Positions 22,049 through 30,753 of a stretch of DNA of 34,910 nucleotides are shown piece by piece. The notes beneath the pieces are model-generated. The model made no database searches. It saw only the letters and a program-made list of their open reading frames with translations, and was not told the origin of the DNA. Location: positions 1 through 34,910 of the forward strand of contig CANDGI010000035.1 in NCBI GenBank assembly GCA_947384285.1. Direction: 5' to 3'. Positions within the stretch are counted from its first letter, which is position 1. Every line of letters starts with the position of its first letter. The stretch is from an uncultured Lachnospiraceae bacterium (GTDB lineage Bacteria > Bacillota > Clostridia > Lachnospirales > Lachnospiraceae). Both the position numbers and the translations under genes were made by a program.

Positions 22049-24547
22049 TTATTGCAGTAAAGACGATTGCCGCAGAATGCTTTTCAAGATGCTGGTATCA
22101 ATCACAAATTCCGGCGTTCCCATATTGCCTGGGGCAACCTCATACTCTTCAAACATAATCACAAGCTTGTTCTGCTCGTTAATATAAAAATCCTGATCTC
22201 TATCAATTTCCTTAAAGCAATAACTCTCCTGCCAGATGCCGCCCGACACATAATACTGTGTCTCGCCATCCTTCATCTGCTCCCTCATCTGCCGCAGAAT
22301 ATCTTTACTGATAAGGCTGCGGTAATCGCTGCCCTCGCAAAACAAATCACTTAACCCTAAAATTTTTCCCTTTTTCTTATCCAGTACGAAATTACGCGCG
22401 TACTGCCCCGATCCCCCCGCATTGATGGTGCAGAAAAATTGTACCACAAGCATATCGGCATCATTCCGAAGAATGTTATAATCTATGTCTGCGCCCACAT
22501 GCCCGTTATATTTCCGGGAAACATACCATCTAAACTTACTTCTCATTCCATTAATATAGTCCTCTATCTGGTTCTCTAATTCTGCCACAACCAGATCGCC
22601 TGCATCTTCCACATTCTCCATTAAGCTGTCCAGGGACGGCTCGTCAATATCCATTGGTTCATCTATGGAAGAGCTGCTGTCCTGGTTCCCATCACCGCCA
22701 GAGGTTTCTTCCTTCCAATCGCTATTGGTTTTTGAAGGCTTTTTGCTGCCACTGCTTTGCGGAAGTTTCCCCCATACCGTGTCCCCAGCTTCCACAGCCT
22801 GTTCCTCTGCTGCATTGCCGTCTCCTGAGACATCTTCTTTTCCAGCCCCGCCATATGCCTGGTTCTTCTTTTCCGCAGCCTCATTGCCTGGCGAAGCTTC
22901 TTCTTGAACCTCATCATATGCCCGAACCGCCTTTTCTGCAGGCTTATTACCTGCCAAAACTTCTTTCTGGGCTCCATCCTCCTCCGTCTTATTTTCCTTT
23001 CCGCCGCTGTCTGCTGTAAATACAGGATATTCCGCTTGAAAAACGTTGTCTCCCCATCCTGTAACCATAGACTGTTTCCCCGCTTCCCAGACAGGTATTT
23101 CCCTGCTGCCGTATTCTTCAAACGCCTGTGCCGCCACAAATGTACAGACGAGCAAAACAAAAAATGCAATTGCGGAAACGGGAATGGGAGAGATAGGCTT
23201 TTTCCAAAAGTTTTCCTGCTTTCTGCTGTCTGGCAGCTGTAATGTCTGAGCGCAGAACAGCGCCGCATGAAGCCGGAATTCTCCCTCGCTGCATTCGCAG
23301 TTGAGGAAACCGTTATATTTATCGGTAACCGCATGAATGCTTTTCAGCCCGACTCCATGCCCTTTTTCTACTGGCACATCTGGATATCCATCCTTATCAA
23401 AAGAAATATCTTCCTCACAGGAATTTTCAACGGAAATAAGTAAATTCCTCTGTTCCTGGAACCTCACTAAAACACGTATGTAACGTTTCGTTTTCTCGTT
23501 TATTTTCCGGCAGGCATTCACCGCATTTTCTATAGCGTTCGCCAGCGCCATGCAGACATCTATAGCGTCATAAGGAATGTCCTCTGGAATATCAATTCTT
23601 GCAAAAACGTCGCAACCCTCATCCTTCGCGCGTCCAATAGCGGAAGACAGCACGGCATTTACCGCAATGTTTTCACAATAGACCTTCCTTTCTGTCTGGG
23701 AAAGCCTTCCTCTCATATTTTCAAGATAGCCAAGAATGTTTTCCATCTCCCCTTGTCTGGCCAGTTCTTCCAATGCCGAAAGATGGTGGCGCATATCATG
23801 CCGGTAAATCCTTCCCGCTTCTATTTTTTTGCAAATGTCTTCGTACTCCCGCCGCTGCATCTGCATCCTGAATTCCACCGCTTTTTCTGTCTCCTTCATC
23901 CTGGCAACGGCTGCCGACGATGCCAGAAGCTTTGCAATGGCCAAAAGCAGCGACAAGGCCGTTAAAAACAGTAAAAACCATACGGTAAAGTCCATAGAAC
24001 TGTTTTTAAAATAAGAAAACAGGATTAATATCATTAAGATTGGAAAGAAAATAGGCAGCCAGTTTGTCCGGTTTTCTTTCACATAAACATGAAAGGGCTT
24101 GTAAAGAAACCGGAAAACCAGAAACACAAGCAGCACTGCCACGGACAGCCCAGCGGCTGCCAGCAATAACTCACGCTTCAATCCAAAAATATGGTTCCCA
24201 AAATACAAAAAAAACATAGTATTCAGGATTTTCAGCGTAAATGCAGACAGAATCCCCACCGCCAAAGCCGCCGTCGTCTGTAGAAAATTATACCAGGAGA
24301 GAACATACAGCCCGGCTGCAGCTGGCAGATAAGCAGTAATCGGCAGCATTGTAAGGATAAACATAATATCCTGCCCTGATAGGAAAAGCGCCGCCTGTAT
24401 CATTGCAATCAACGCTAAAATACCTCCTGCCGCAAACAAGCGCATTTTCTTTGAAAACCGCAGTTCTGTCAGCCCTGCGCAGATTGCAGTGTATGATAAA
24501 AAAATAATCGCTTCCGAAAAAATTGTTCCAATTATAATAAAATTCAT
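22049..24547 (-). CDS. GHKL histidine kinase fused to extracellular DUF3298 (RsiV-like) domain
   Basis: 832 aa, ATG 24547 after GGAGAACAGGAAGG. Six helices in residues ~1-210, then an AgrC-type kinase: phospho-acceptor region RHDMRHHL (His250), N box NAIENAVNA (337-345) and GHGVGLKSI (396-404). AgrC proteins end about here (~430 aa). This one continues with an extra helix (455-475), a Glu/Ala/Gly-rich disordered linker (~480-650) and a folded domain (~660-832) with GKILGLSDLF and the C-terminal INEQNKLVIMFEEYEVAPG...PEFVIDTS of DUF3298, the ligand-binding domain of the anti-sigma factor RsiV. Predicted topology puts it outside the cell. No LytTR regulator is adjacent. Confidence 0.85.
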   Translation of the reverse strand: MNFIIIGTIFSEAIIFLSYTAICAGLTELRFSKKMRLFAAGGILALIAMIQAALFLSGQDIMFILTMLPITAYLPAAAGLYVLSWYNFLQTTAALAVGILSAFTLKILNTMFFLYFGNHIFGLKRELLLAAAGLSVAVLLVFLVFRFLYKPFHVYVKENRTNWLPIFFPILMILILFSYFKNSSMDFTVWFLLFLTALSLLLAIAKLLASSAAVARMKETEKAVEFRMQMQRREYEDICKKIEAGRIYRHDMRHHLSALEELARQGEMENILGYLENMRGRLSQTERKVYCENIAVNAVLSSAIGRAKDEGCDVFARIDIPEDIPYDAIDVCMALANAIENAVNACRKINEKTKRYIRVLVRFQEQRNLLISVENSCEEDISFDKDGYPDVPVEKGHGVGLKSIHAVTDKYNGFLNCECSEGEFRLHAALFCAQTLQLPDSRKQENFWKKPISPIPVSAIAFFVLLVCTFVAAQAFEEYGSREIPVWEAGKQSMVTGWGDNVFQAEYPVFTADSGGKENKTEEDGAQKEVLAGNKPAEKAVRAYDEVQEEASPGNEAAEKKNQAYGGAGKEDVSGDGNAAEEQAVEAGDTVWGKLPQSSGSKKPSKTNSDWKEETSGGDGNQDSSSSIDEPMDIDEPSLDSLMENVEDAGDLVVAELENQIEDYINGMRSKFRWYVSRKYNGHVGADIDYNILRNDADMLVVQFFCTINAGGSGQYARNFVLDKKKGKILGLSDLFCEGSDYRSLISKDILRQMREQMKDGETQYYVSGGIWQESYCFKEIDRDQDFYINEQNKLVIMFEEYEVAPGNMGTPEFVIDTSILKSILRQSSLLQ

Positions 24548-24580
24548 CCTTCCTGTTCTCCTTGCAAGTTATACTATGTA

Positions 24581-24608
24581 TCTTACACGCTCCGGCAATA
24601 ATAGTCAA
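24581..24608 (-). promoter_or_regulatory. Promoter of the kinase-DUF3298 gene
   Basis: On the minus strand TTGACT (24608-24603) and TAAGAT (24586-24581) are separated by 16 bp, ending 33 bp before the start codon. Confidence 0.55.
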
Positions 24609-24716
24609 GATACCGCTTCCTCCCTAAGGTAATGCCTCCTCGCTCTCTGGCTCAGCGGCAGGCCGCCGGAAGGCACTGAATCATGCCTCCCATTCCTTTT
24701 CCTCCTGCAAAAATTC

Positions 24717-24745
24717 TTGCTATTTTATTGGCGGGATACTATAAT
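24717..24745 (+). promoter_or_regulatory. Promoter of the macro/TPR operon
   Basis: TTGCTA (24717-24722), 17-bp spacer, TATAAT (24740-24745), 35 bp before the macro gene start. The 109 bp between this and the divergent kinase promoter show only a short GC-rich imperfect stem near 24655-24675. Confidence 0.7.
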
Positions 24746-24780
24746 AAATATTATAACAAAAGAGGGAGCGAATAAGCAAT

Positions 24781-26151
24781 ATGGGGAAACAACTTAAGAA
24801 TATCAGCAGAATGTTTGCATTCATTGAGGGGGACATTGCAGACAAATCTTTTCTGGCAGATTACGGCATTGACACCATTGTGAATGCAGCAAATCCTACG
24901 CTGAGAAAAAGTGAAAAAAATTACGTAAAACCAGGCGTCAGCCTTTCCATCCATCTTGCCATTGACACACTGAAGAACGAAGAAGGATACTTTGAGAAAA
25001 AAATCATCGAGGAAAGGGAAACAGAAGATAAAAAAAATGAAATCCGCTGTCCCAGAGGACAGGCCGTCTTAACAAAAGGATATGGCCTTTGCGAACGCAT
25101 CATACATGTGGTTGGAGCAGAATATGACGGAACCTTCAAAAAGAAGCCGGAACCTTGTTCCAGTTCCAGAATTTCAACCCTGGAATCCTGTTATTATGAA
25201 ATCGTAAAAACGATAAAGCAGCACGCTGAAATCAAATCTCTCGCTATCCCCATAATTGGTGCCGGCAACTATAGATTTCCATTTGAATTTGCTGCACGCA
25301 TTGCCATGGCTTCCATGGTAAACGCATTCATTGAATGGCAAATCCAAGATCCGGAAATATTTGAAATCATAGATATCCCCAAAATATATTTTGTAATTTA
25401 TGATGCAGAGAAACATGTGCAAAAGGAACATCTCGCCTGCATCCATGACATATGGCAGAAGGAATACAAACTGCTGGCTCAGGAAAACCAAAGAATCGTT
25501 TATCAAAAATCCCTGGATTCCCACCGCAGCTACATAAAAGAAATCAAGGCATATGATGAGACAAGAGGATACTTTTCTGTTGCCCGCAAAATCCGCCTGG
25601 CTTTGATGTATGTCCGCTACGCCTTTTTTCCTTTCATGCGCCTTAAAGATGCCTTCGGAAAAAACAACTGGAAAAAGCGGCGGCAGTCGGTAGAACTCCT
25701 GGCAATTGCCAAAATATTCCTGCCGCTTCTCCTCTGGCGTTTTGTATCACTATGCCAAACCGCAGAAGTCCCATGCCTTGTAATCAGATGTTCTAGAATA
25801 TTGGTCGTTTACAGCATGAGCGATACGATTACATATTTGCTGATCTTAATTATTATGGCAGATATCCAACGCCCTTCTGCCAACCTGATACGTTCCATGC
25901 TGATGCTTTTTGTCAATTACATCGAAGTTGCTTTGGACCTTACATTTTTATATTGGTCCGTTTACCAGAACAGCATCTGTTTCGGTGATGCGCTGCTATT
26001 CGGCATGCTGGGACAATCCCAGATAAAGGAAATGACAACCATGTGCGATTATCTCTGGCCGCACCTGAATGCCAGCGTACAATTTTTCTTTTTAACCCTT
26101 GTGTTCGGCTACCTGGCAAACCATATGCAGCAAAAAAAATTTATAAGCTAA
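24781..26151 (+). CDS. Macro-domain protein with C-terminal membrane region
   Basis: 456 aa, ATG after GAGGGAG. Residues ~12-205 are a macro domain, a fold that binds ADP-ribose and relatives: FIEGDI, DTIVNAANP (31-39), PGVSLSIH (51-58), RGQAVLTKGYGL, RIIHVVGA and LAIPIIGAGNYRFP. The glycine-rich loop is PGVS rather than the usual GGGVA. A helical, basic linker (~230-300) leads to four hydrophobic helices (~305-325, ~340-362, ~375-397, ~430-448). Macro domains joined to membrane helices are known effectors of NAD-derived signals (type II Thoeris), though no TIR gene is here. The TPR/DUF2971 gene begins 17 bp downstream. Confidence 0.85.
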   Translation: MGKQLKNISRMFAFIEGDIADKSFLADYGIDTIVNAANPTLRKSEKNYVKPGVSLSIHLAIDTLKNEEGYFEKKIIEERETEDKKNEIRCPRGQAVLTKGYGLCERIIHVVGAEYDGTFKKKPEPCSSSRISTLESCYYEIVKTIKQHAEIKSLAIPIIGAGNYRFPFEFAARIAMASMVNAFIEWQIQDPEIFEIIDIPKIYFVIYDAEKHVQKEHLACIHDIWQKEYKLLAQENQRIVYQKSLDSHRSYIKEIKAYDETRGYFSVARKIRLALMYVRYAFFPFMRLKDAFGKNNWKKRRQSVELLAIAKIFLPLLLWRFVSLCQTAEVPCLVIRCSRILVVYSMSDTITYLLILIIMADIQRPSANLIRSMLMLFVNYIEVALDLTFLYWSVYQNSICFGDALLFGMLGQSQIKEMTTMCDYLWPHLNASVQFFFLTLVFGYLANHMQQKKFIS

Positions 26152-26168
26152 AAAAGGGGGAGCTGACA

Positions 26169-29100
26169 ATGATTAATTTTTTTCAAGTCACAAAAGACAC
26201 AACAGAAGCAGGCATTATATGTTTCCTGAAAAATGTTTTTAATGAAACAGAAAACATACATGACCCGTACGGCGCACAGCAAGACATCCTGGATGCAAAA
26301 GGAAAACAGGAGCGATACAAAAATCTTTTGGATCGCACAGAGCGAAACTGGAATTCATGGCTGGAACAGAAAGAACACGAAGCAGAGCCGTCTTCTTACC
26401 CAGCCGAAAAACTCCACGACGTGGTATTGTCCAACCTTTATCTAAGGAATGGGCAATGTGAAGAGCAGAAATTCCACAATACATCCGAAAGCTACAAAAA
26501 AGCCCTGGAATTGCTGCGGAAACATAGGCCGCCAGAGAAAAACAGCATAGAAGGCACAAACGGCGAAGATACTCTCCTAAATCTTCTAATTCACCTGAAC
26601 CTTGGGAAATACATGCGCAATATGAGCTATTTTGAAAGCCGGAGCCGCTTTTCCTTGGCAAGCCATGAGTTCGAGAAAGTCAAATATTTCCTGGAGAAAG
26701 AAGAAAGCTTCCATGACCAGAACCACATGCAGATCTGGCTGGAGGCAATAACCAACATCGGAAAATGCCAGAAAAACCGCTATGAACTAAAAGAATCAAA
26801 ATCCACATTCCAGGGAGTGGTAAGCGGCCTTCTGCCATGGATAAGCGCCAGCAAAAAAAATATTTTTGAGCAAAAGCATCTGAAACTAAGCCTGTCAGAG
26901 CCTTGCGAAACGGAAAAAGCAATTTATGCGCACCTAAAGAATGAAAAACAGTTGTCCGACCTGTTTTTCATACGCGCGCTCATACAGCTTGCCATTGTAT
27001 ACCGGAAACAGCGGGATTATGAGACAGCCAAAGCTATATGTGAAATCGTGAAAGCCATGGAGCCGGAAAATACGGACGCAATCAATAACCTTGGCGTGTG
27101 CTACAGGAAAAAAGGAAACTTAAAAGAAGCAATTGACTGTTTTAAGCCTCTAATGGAAAGAGGAAACCGTTTTGCAAGAATTAATTACTGGAAATGCGTC
27201 CTGCGCCAGGAAGAATCTCCCCAGGAAAAAGGAGATGCATCAAAAGAAGAAATCCAAAAATTCCTAGAACAGGATAAACCAAACTGGGCATACGAGCTGC
27301 TCCAGGCGCAAAATGAGCAAGACTGGGAACACAGGCTCATCCAGGCGCGCTTCCTGCAATTTCAAAAAGACTTGAAAATGGCTTATGCCATATTTGAAAA
27401 ACTTTACGAAAAATATCCCTTTATCCACTATGGAACCATCGGCTTAAAAGCATACTACAATATGGCCGCCTGCCTGATGCAGGAAGGAAAATACCAACAG
27501 GCAAAGAGCATTCTGGACGAAATTTTAAATACCTGCCCAAGTGACAGGCTTGCCAAGATTGACAAAGGCTGGTGCCTCATGCAGGCGAACCAATACAAGG
27601 CTGCAAAGGATTTATACCTTGATGTTATGAACCTTCCCCAAAACTGGGCAGACAGCGCCAGCAAAATGCCAGACCATACCGGCACAGCAGCAGGCAATGC
27701 CAGCAAAACGCCAGACCCCATCCAAAACTGGAAAGATAGCTGCAGCTTAAGCACCTATGAACAGGTAAAGCAGCTGAACAACCTTGGGGAGTGCTATCTG
27801 CGTATCGGCGATATCCAAAAAGCTTCCATCCTGTTTCAACGGGTATTGGATGAAGAATCAGATAATATTGAAGCTTTAAATTTTAAGGCGCAGTGCCTCA
27901 TGCAGGAGGGAGAACAACTGGAAAAAGAGGAAAAATATGATGATGCAGCAGAAAAATACAACAAGGCCATCACTTCCCTGGAAGATGCCATCTTAAGAAG
28001 GGAACACGTAGACCCGGACAGGAAGGAAAGACTTCCCCTGATTTCCCATCTGATTATTGCCAAGGCAGCTTATGTACAAGCTGTAAACAGAAAAAACGCG
28101 CCCCTTTTGAACCCTGAAGGGCAGCCGGCAGGAACCCTCATATCCAAAGATTACCTGGAATACTACCTGCTATACTATCCTGACGCAAGCTGCTCCCAAA
28201 AAGCCTGCTGTGAATTTGCAGAATTTCTATTAGGCAGCGACCACAGCAATTCTGGGAGCCCTGACCAGGAAGCCCTGAACCGTTACCGGGCATTTTCACG
28301 CATCCAGCTGTGGAAAAAAGAAGAGGGCTGTGAAAAATTTTCGCATTTTATAAAGTCCCCGGAATTTATGAGCACCGGAGCCAGCAAGCGCGGAAAAATC
28401 CTGGCATGGCTGTTCCTGATTTACCGGGATGTCCGGAAGATAAAGGAGACATGCCGGTATTCCCCAAAAGCTGCCTGCCATGAGATATTGATTCCTGCAC
28501 ACTACACCACCTTAAACACATTGAAAAAGCTTGCAGCTGAGGAAAATGCATACCTGCGCCTGTGGAACAGCGTATACATGAATGACCCCAATGAAGGCTC
28601 CTGCTTCTTAGAGCTGCTGAAGGCAACATGCAACAACCTGCCGGAACAGGAAAACGCGGATACCGCCTTATCCAAATATTTCCCACACTTGAACAACACC
28701 AAGGAAAACCTGTCCCCGACCAACAGCAATGTGTACATAACCAGCTTCTGCCGGGAAAAGGACGACCTTCAGATGTGGCGGCTTTATGGGGATGATGCAA
28801 AGGGCTGCAGCCTTGTTTTTGCCGATGATTTTTTCGACATCCGAAGCCGGATAGAAGGACCGTTAGATTTGACAGAATATTCCGACCATGACTACCCGCT
28901 GTATGAAGTCCAATACATTGATGAAGAAAAATTGATGAAAGACGGAGAAATTAAAATTGTTTCCAGTAAGAAAACAGAAACAAACAGAAGCAGCCAAATC
29001 AGCGAAAACAGAACCCTGCAGATGGATGAAACTAAGGCTGAGCAGATAAAAAAACATCTGGAAAGCATCTGGAAGCATATCACCAACCTGCAAAACTGGA

Positions 29101-29435
29101 TGACAGAAAAGAAACAAGAAATAAAACCTAACAGCGCGGCAGCAGTAACTGCTTTTTTGGCAGATGCCTTGAACGAAATCCGCTTTCTTTTTAAATACTC
29201 TTATTTTGAAAAAGAAGAAGAGCTGCGCCTGGTACAGTTCTCCTACCATCCCAAATTCGAGAATGAGGCATTTCCCATTCCAAGAATGTATATCAACGTA
29301 GAGAGGGAAATCCAGCTTAAGGAGGTTATGCTCGGCACAAAAATCAAAGCCCAGAGAAAAGATGAGATCGTCTCCTGGCTCTATGCCACAGGCAAGGTAG
29401 AAAAGGTGACAGAATCACAGAAACACTATAAATAG
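26169..29435 (+). CDS. TPR-repeat protein with C-terminal DUF2971 domain
   Basis: 1088 aa from ATG 26169 after GGGGGAGCTGACA. No signal peptide or membrane helix. TPR-like helical pairs fill most of the first ~700 residues, clearest at AINNLGVCYRKKGNLKEAID, YNMAACLMQEGKYQQAKSIL and LNNLGECYLRIGDIQKASIL. Residues ~765-1085 are a DUF2971 domain: HYTTLNTLKKL and YLRLWNSVYMNDPNEG, then VYITSFCREKDDLQMWRLYG and DAKGCSLVF, ending in a conserved-looking LKEVMLGTK strand. The opening H-Y-T with a later NDP-E recalls ADP-ribosyltransferase-like folds, an inference. TPR sensor plus effector domain and pairing with a macro protein suggest a conflict system. Confidence 0.82.
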   Translation: MINFFQVTKDTTEAGIICFLKNVFNETENIHDPYGAQQDILDAKGKQERYKNLLDRTERNWNSWLEQKEHEAEPSSYPAEKLHDVVLSNLYLRNGQCEEQKFHNTSESYKKALELLRKHRPPEKNSIEGTNGEDTLLNLLIHLNLGKYMRNMSYFESRSRFSLASHEFEKVKYFLEKEESFHDQNHMQIWLEAITNIGKCQKNRYELKESKSTFQGVVSGLLPWISASKKNIFEQKHLKLSLSEPCETEKAIYAHLKNEKQLSDLFFIRALIQLAIVYRKQRDYETAKAICEIVKAMEPENTDAINNLGVCYRKKGNLKEAIDCFKPLMERGNRFARINYWKCVLRQEESPQEKGDASKEEIQKFLEQDKPNWAYELLQAQNEQDWEHRLIQARFLQFQKDLKMAYAIFEKLYEKYPFIHYGTIGLKAYYNMAACLMQEGKYQQAKSILDEILNTCPSDRLAKIDKGWCLMQANQYKAAKDLYLDVMNLPQNWADSASKMPDHTGTAAGNASKTPDPIQNWKDSCSLSTYEQVKQLNNLGECYLRIGDIQKASILFQRVLDEESDNIEALNFKAQCLMQEGEQLEKEEKYDDAAEKYNKAITSLEDAILRREHVDPDRKERLPLISHLIIAKAAYVQAVNRKNAPLLNPEGQPAGTLISKDYLEYYLLYYPDASCSQKACCEFAEFLLGSDHSNSGSPDQEALNRYRAFSRIQLWKKEEGCEKFSHFIKSPEFMSTGASKRGKILAWLFLIYRDVRKIKETCRYSPKAACHEILIPAHYTTLNTLKKLAAEENAYLRLWNSVYMNDPNEGSCFLELLKATCNNLPEQENADTALSKYFPHLNNTKENLSPTNSNVYITSFCREKDDLQMWRLYGDDAKGCSLVFADDFFDIRSRIEGPLDLTEYSDHDYPLYEVQYIDEEKLMKDGEIKIVSSKKTETNRSSQISENRTLQMDETKAEQIKKHLESIWKHITNLQNWMTEKKQEIKPNSAAAVTAFLADALNEIRFLFKYSYFEKEEELRLVQFSYHPKFENEAFPIPRMYINVEREIQLKEVMLGTKIKAQRKDEIVSWLYATGKVEKVTESQKHYK

Positions 29436-29446
29436 GGAAACCCCAG

Positions 29447-29486
29447 CACAGGCAGCAGTTTATGAAAAACCGCCGCCTGTGTTTTA
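29447..29486 (+). terminator. Terminator of the macro/TPR operon
   Basis: CACAGGC (29447-29453) pairs with GCCTGTG (29475-29481), with extra GC pairs inside, followed by TTTTATT. It begins 12 bp after the stop codon. Confidence 0.8.
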
Positions 29487-29487
29487 T

Positions 29488-29875
29488 TCTATCCCCGCCT
29501 GACAATTCACATCCTTTTGCTGGTTGAGAAATAATAAAAATATTAAGCTGGTCTCTCATAGGCACAATCCCATATCCCAAGGTTCCCTGATTCCTGCCTC
29601 CTTGGAAATGACGAGGCTGCTGGCTGAAATTTTCTTTCCACCTTTCTTCCAGAATCCATGCAGGCTGTGCAAAAGCAATGCCGCGCCTCCAAACAAGCGG
29701 CTTTCTACTTTTTTATCCTTTTACCTAACCCGGATAAACCGGAACCAAAATTTTGCCATTTTGCGCAAGATCTCATTCTTAAGCCCCTAAAACCGGCCTA
29801 AATTTTTCCTTTTATATCTATAACCTTTTTCTTAGCATCTCAGTTTTTCATAGATTACTTGACACTGCCTTTGCA
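29488..29875. other. Intergenic stretch with gene remnants
   Basis: No supported gene. Bases 29732-29790 resemble the 5' end of the kinase gene at 13263-14618 (shared GGATAAACC, GCCATTTTGCGCAAGA and the final CTAA) in the same orientation, but the minus-strand frame is interrupted by stops. The rest is pyrimidine-rich and featureless. Confidence 0.4.
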
Positions 29876-30553
29876 TCATATTGAAATCTTCAAAATCTCA
29901 GGATATTTCTCCACATACTCTGCCAAGTGGAACAGTTCTTCTCCCCTTGCAGTCCGTACCAGCAATTCCAGCCGGATATTTTTCCCACGCTTCCTGGTGC
30001 GGAATTTAAGTATCCTGCACTGATAGACTTCCTCCAGCTCTTTTCTGATTTCCGCGCTAATCTGGCTGCCTGCTCCTTGAAGATACTCCACCTCTATCTC
30101 ATATACGTCTTTGATAATATGGGATAGCTTTCCCTGGCGCCCCAGGAAAATTTCTACCAGCACCACAATTCCAGTGGTACAGATTCCTATGACATACATC
30201 CCGGCTCCTATGGCCATCCCCACTCCAAGGGTTGCCCAGATTCCTGCCGAGGTGGTAATCCCGCTGATATTTTTATTCCGGGAAAAAATAACGCCTGAAC
30301 CAAGAAACCCAATGGCAGCCACCGCCCCCGCCGCCATCCTGGAAGGGTCTACACGCACATACTGCCCGGTTACATCCTGAAATCCGTATTTTGACAAGAT
30401 CAGCATCAGCGCTGACGAAACTGCCACAATTACATGGGTGCGGAGCCCCGCTGTCTTCTTCCTGCTTTCCCGTTCATACCCAATGATGCCGCCGCAGGCG
30501 CCTGCCAGCAAAATCCTTGCCATCCATTCCAACTGCTGTATAAAATCTGCCAT
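29876..30553 (-). CDS. MgtC/SapB-family membrane protein
   Basis: 225 aa from the ATG at 30551-30553, preferred over one five codons earlier because GGAAGG lies 7 bases before it. The N-terminal ~140 residues are the MgtC hydrophobic domain with the signatures GGIIGYERE, AGLRTHVIV, AAGAVAAIGFLGSGVI and SAGIWATLGVGMAIG. Residues ~145-225 are a cytoplasmic ACT-like tail (YEIEVEYL; RLELLVRTARGEE). MgtC proteins are linked to growth at low Mg2+ and to inhibition of membrane ATPases, but most family members are uncharacterised. Divergent from asnA. Confidence 0.9.
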   Translation of the reverse strand: MADFIQQLEWMARILLAGACGGIIGYERESRKKTAGLRTHVIVAVSSALMLILSKYGFQDVTGQYVRVDPSRMAAGAVAAIGFLGSGVIFSRNKNISGITTSAGIWATLGVGMAIGAGMYVIGICTTGIVVLVEIFLGRQGKLSHIIKDVYEIEVEYLQGAGSQISAEIRKELEEVYQCRILKFRTRKRGKNIRLELLVRTARGEELFHLAEYVEKYPEILKISI

Positions 30554-30689
30554 ATGAAATCCTTCCATGAAAAATCACTTATGTAAACTATTCTTTCCTT
30601 CATTTTTATAATATCATACTACTGCTGCAAGCTGCAATCAATTTCTGCTGCATAACTCCCAACAGGTAAAAGCATTGCCGCATTTTCTA

Positions 30690-30718
30690 TTGAAAAAAAA
30701 CAGCCGCAGGCATATAAT
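30690..30718 (+). promoter_or_regulatory. Promoter of asnA
   Basis: TTGAAA (30690-30695), 17-bp spacer, TATAAT (30713-30718). The leader would be about 30 nt, leaving no room for a T-box. Confidence 0.8.
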
Positions 30719-30753
30719 GGTACAGAATAAAAAATACATATAAGGAGACTACC

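Noticed and set aside
22654-23334. Long open frames on both strands in the kinase linker
   Set aside because: The linker DNA is GC-rich and low in complexity, which leaves stop-free shadows; the 832-aa frame is continuous and accounts for the region.
24781-29435. Calling the operon a known Thoeris or DarTG system
   Set aside because: No TIR gene and no recognisable DarT (DUF4433) domain are present; the macro protein has a C-terminal membrane region and a TPR/DUF2971 partner.
30569-30753. T-box or riboswitch before asnA
   Set aside because: A good promoter lies about 35 bp before the start codon, leaving no leader long enough for either.
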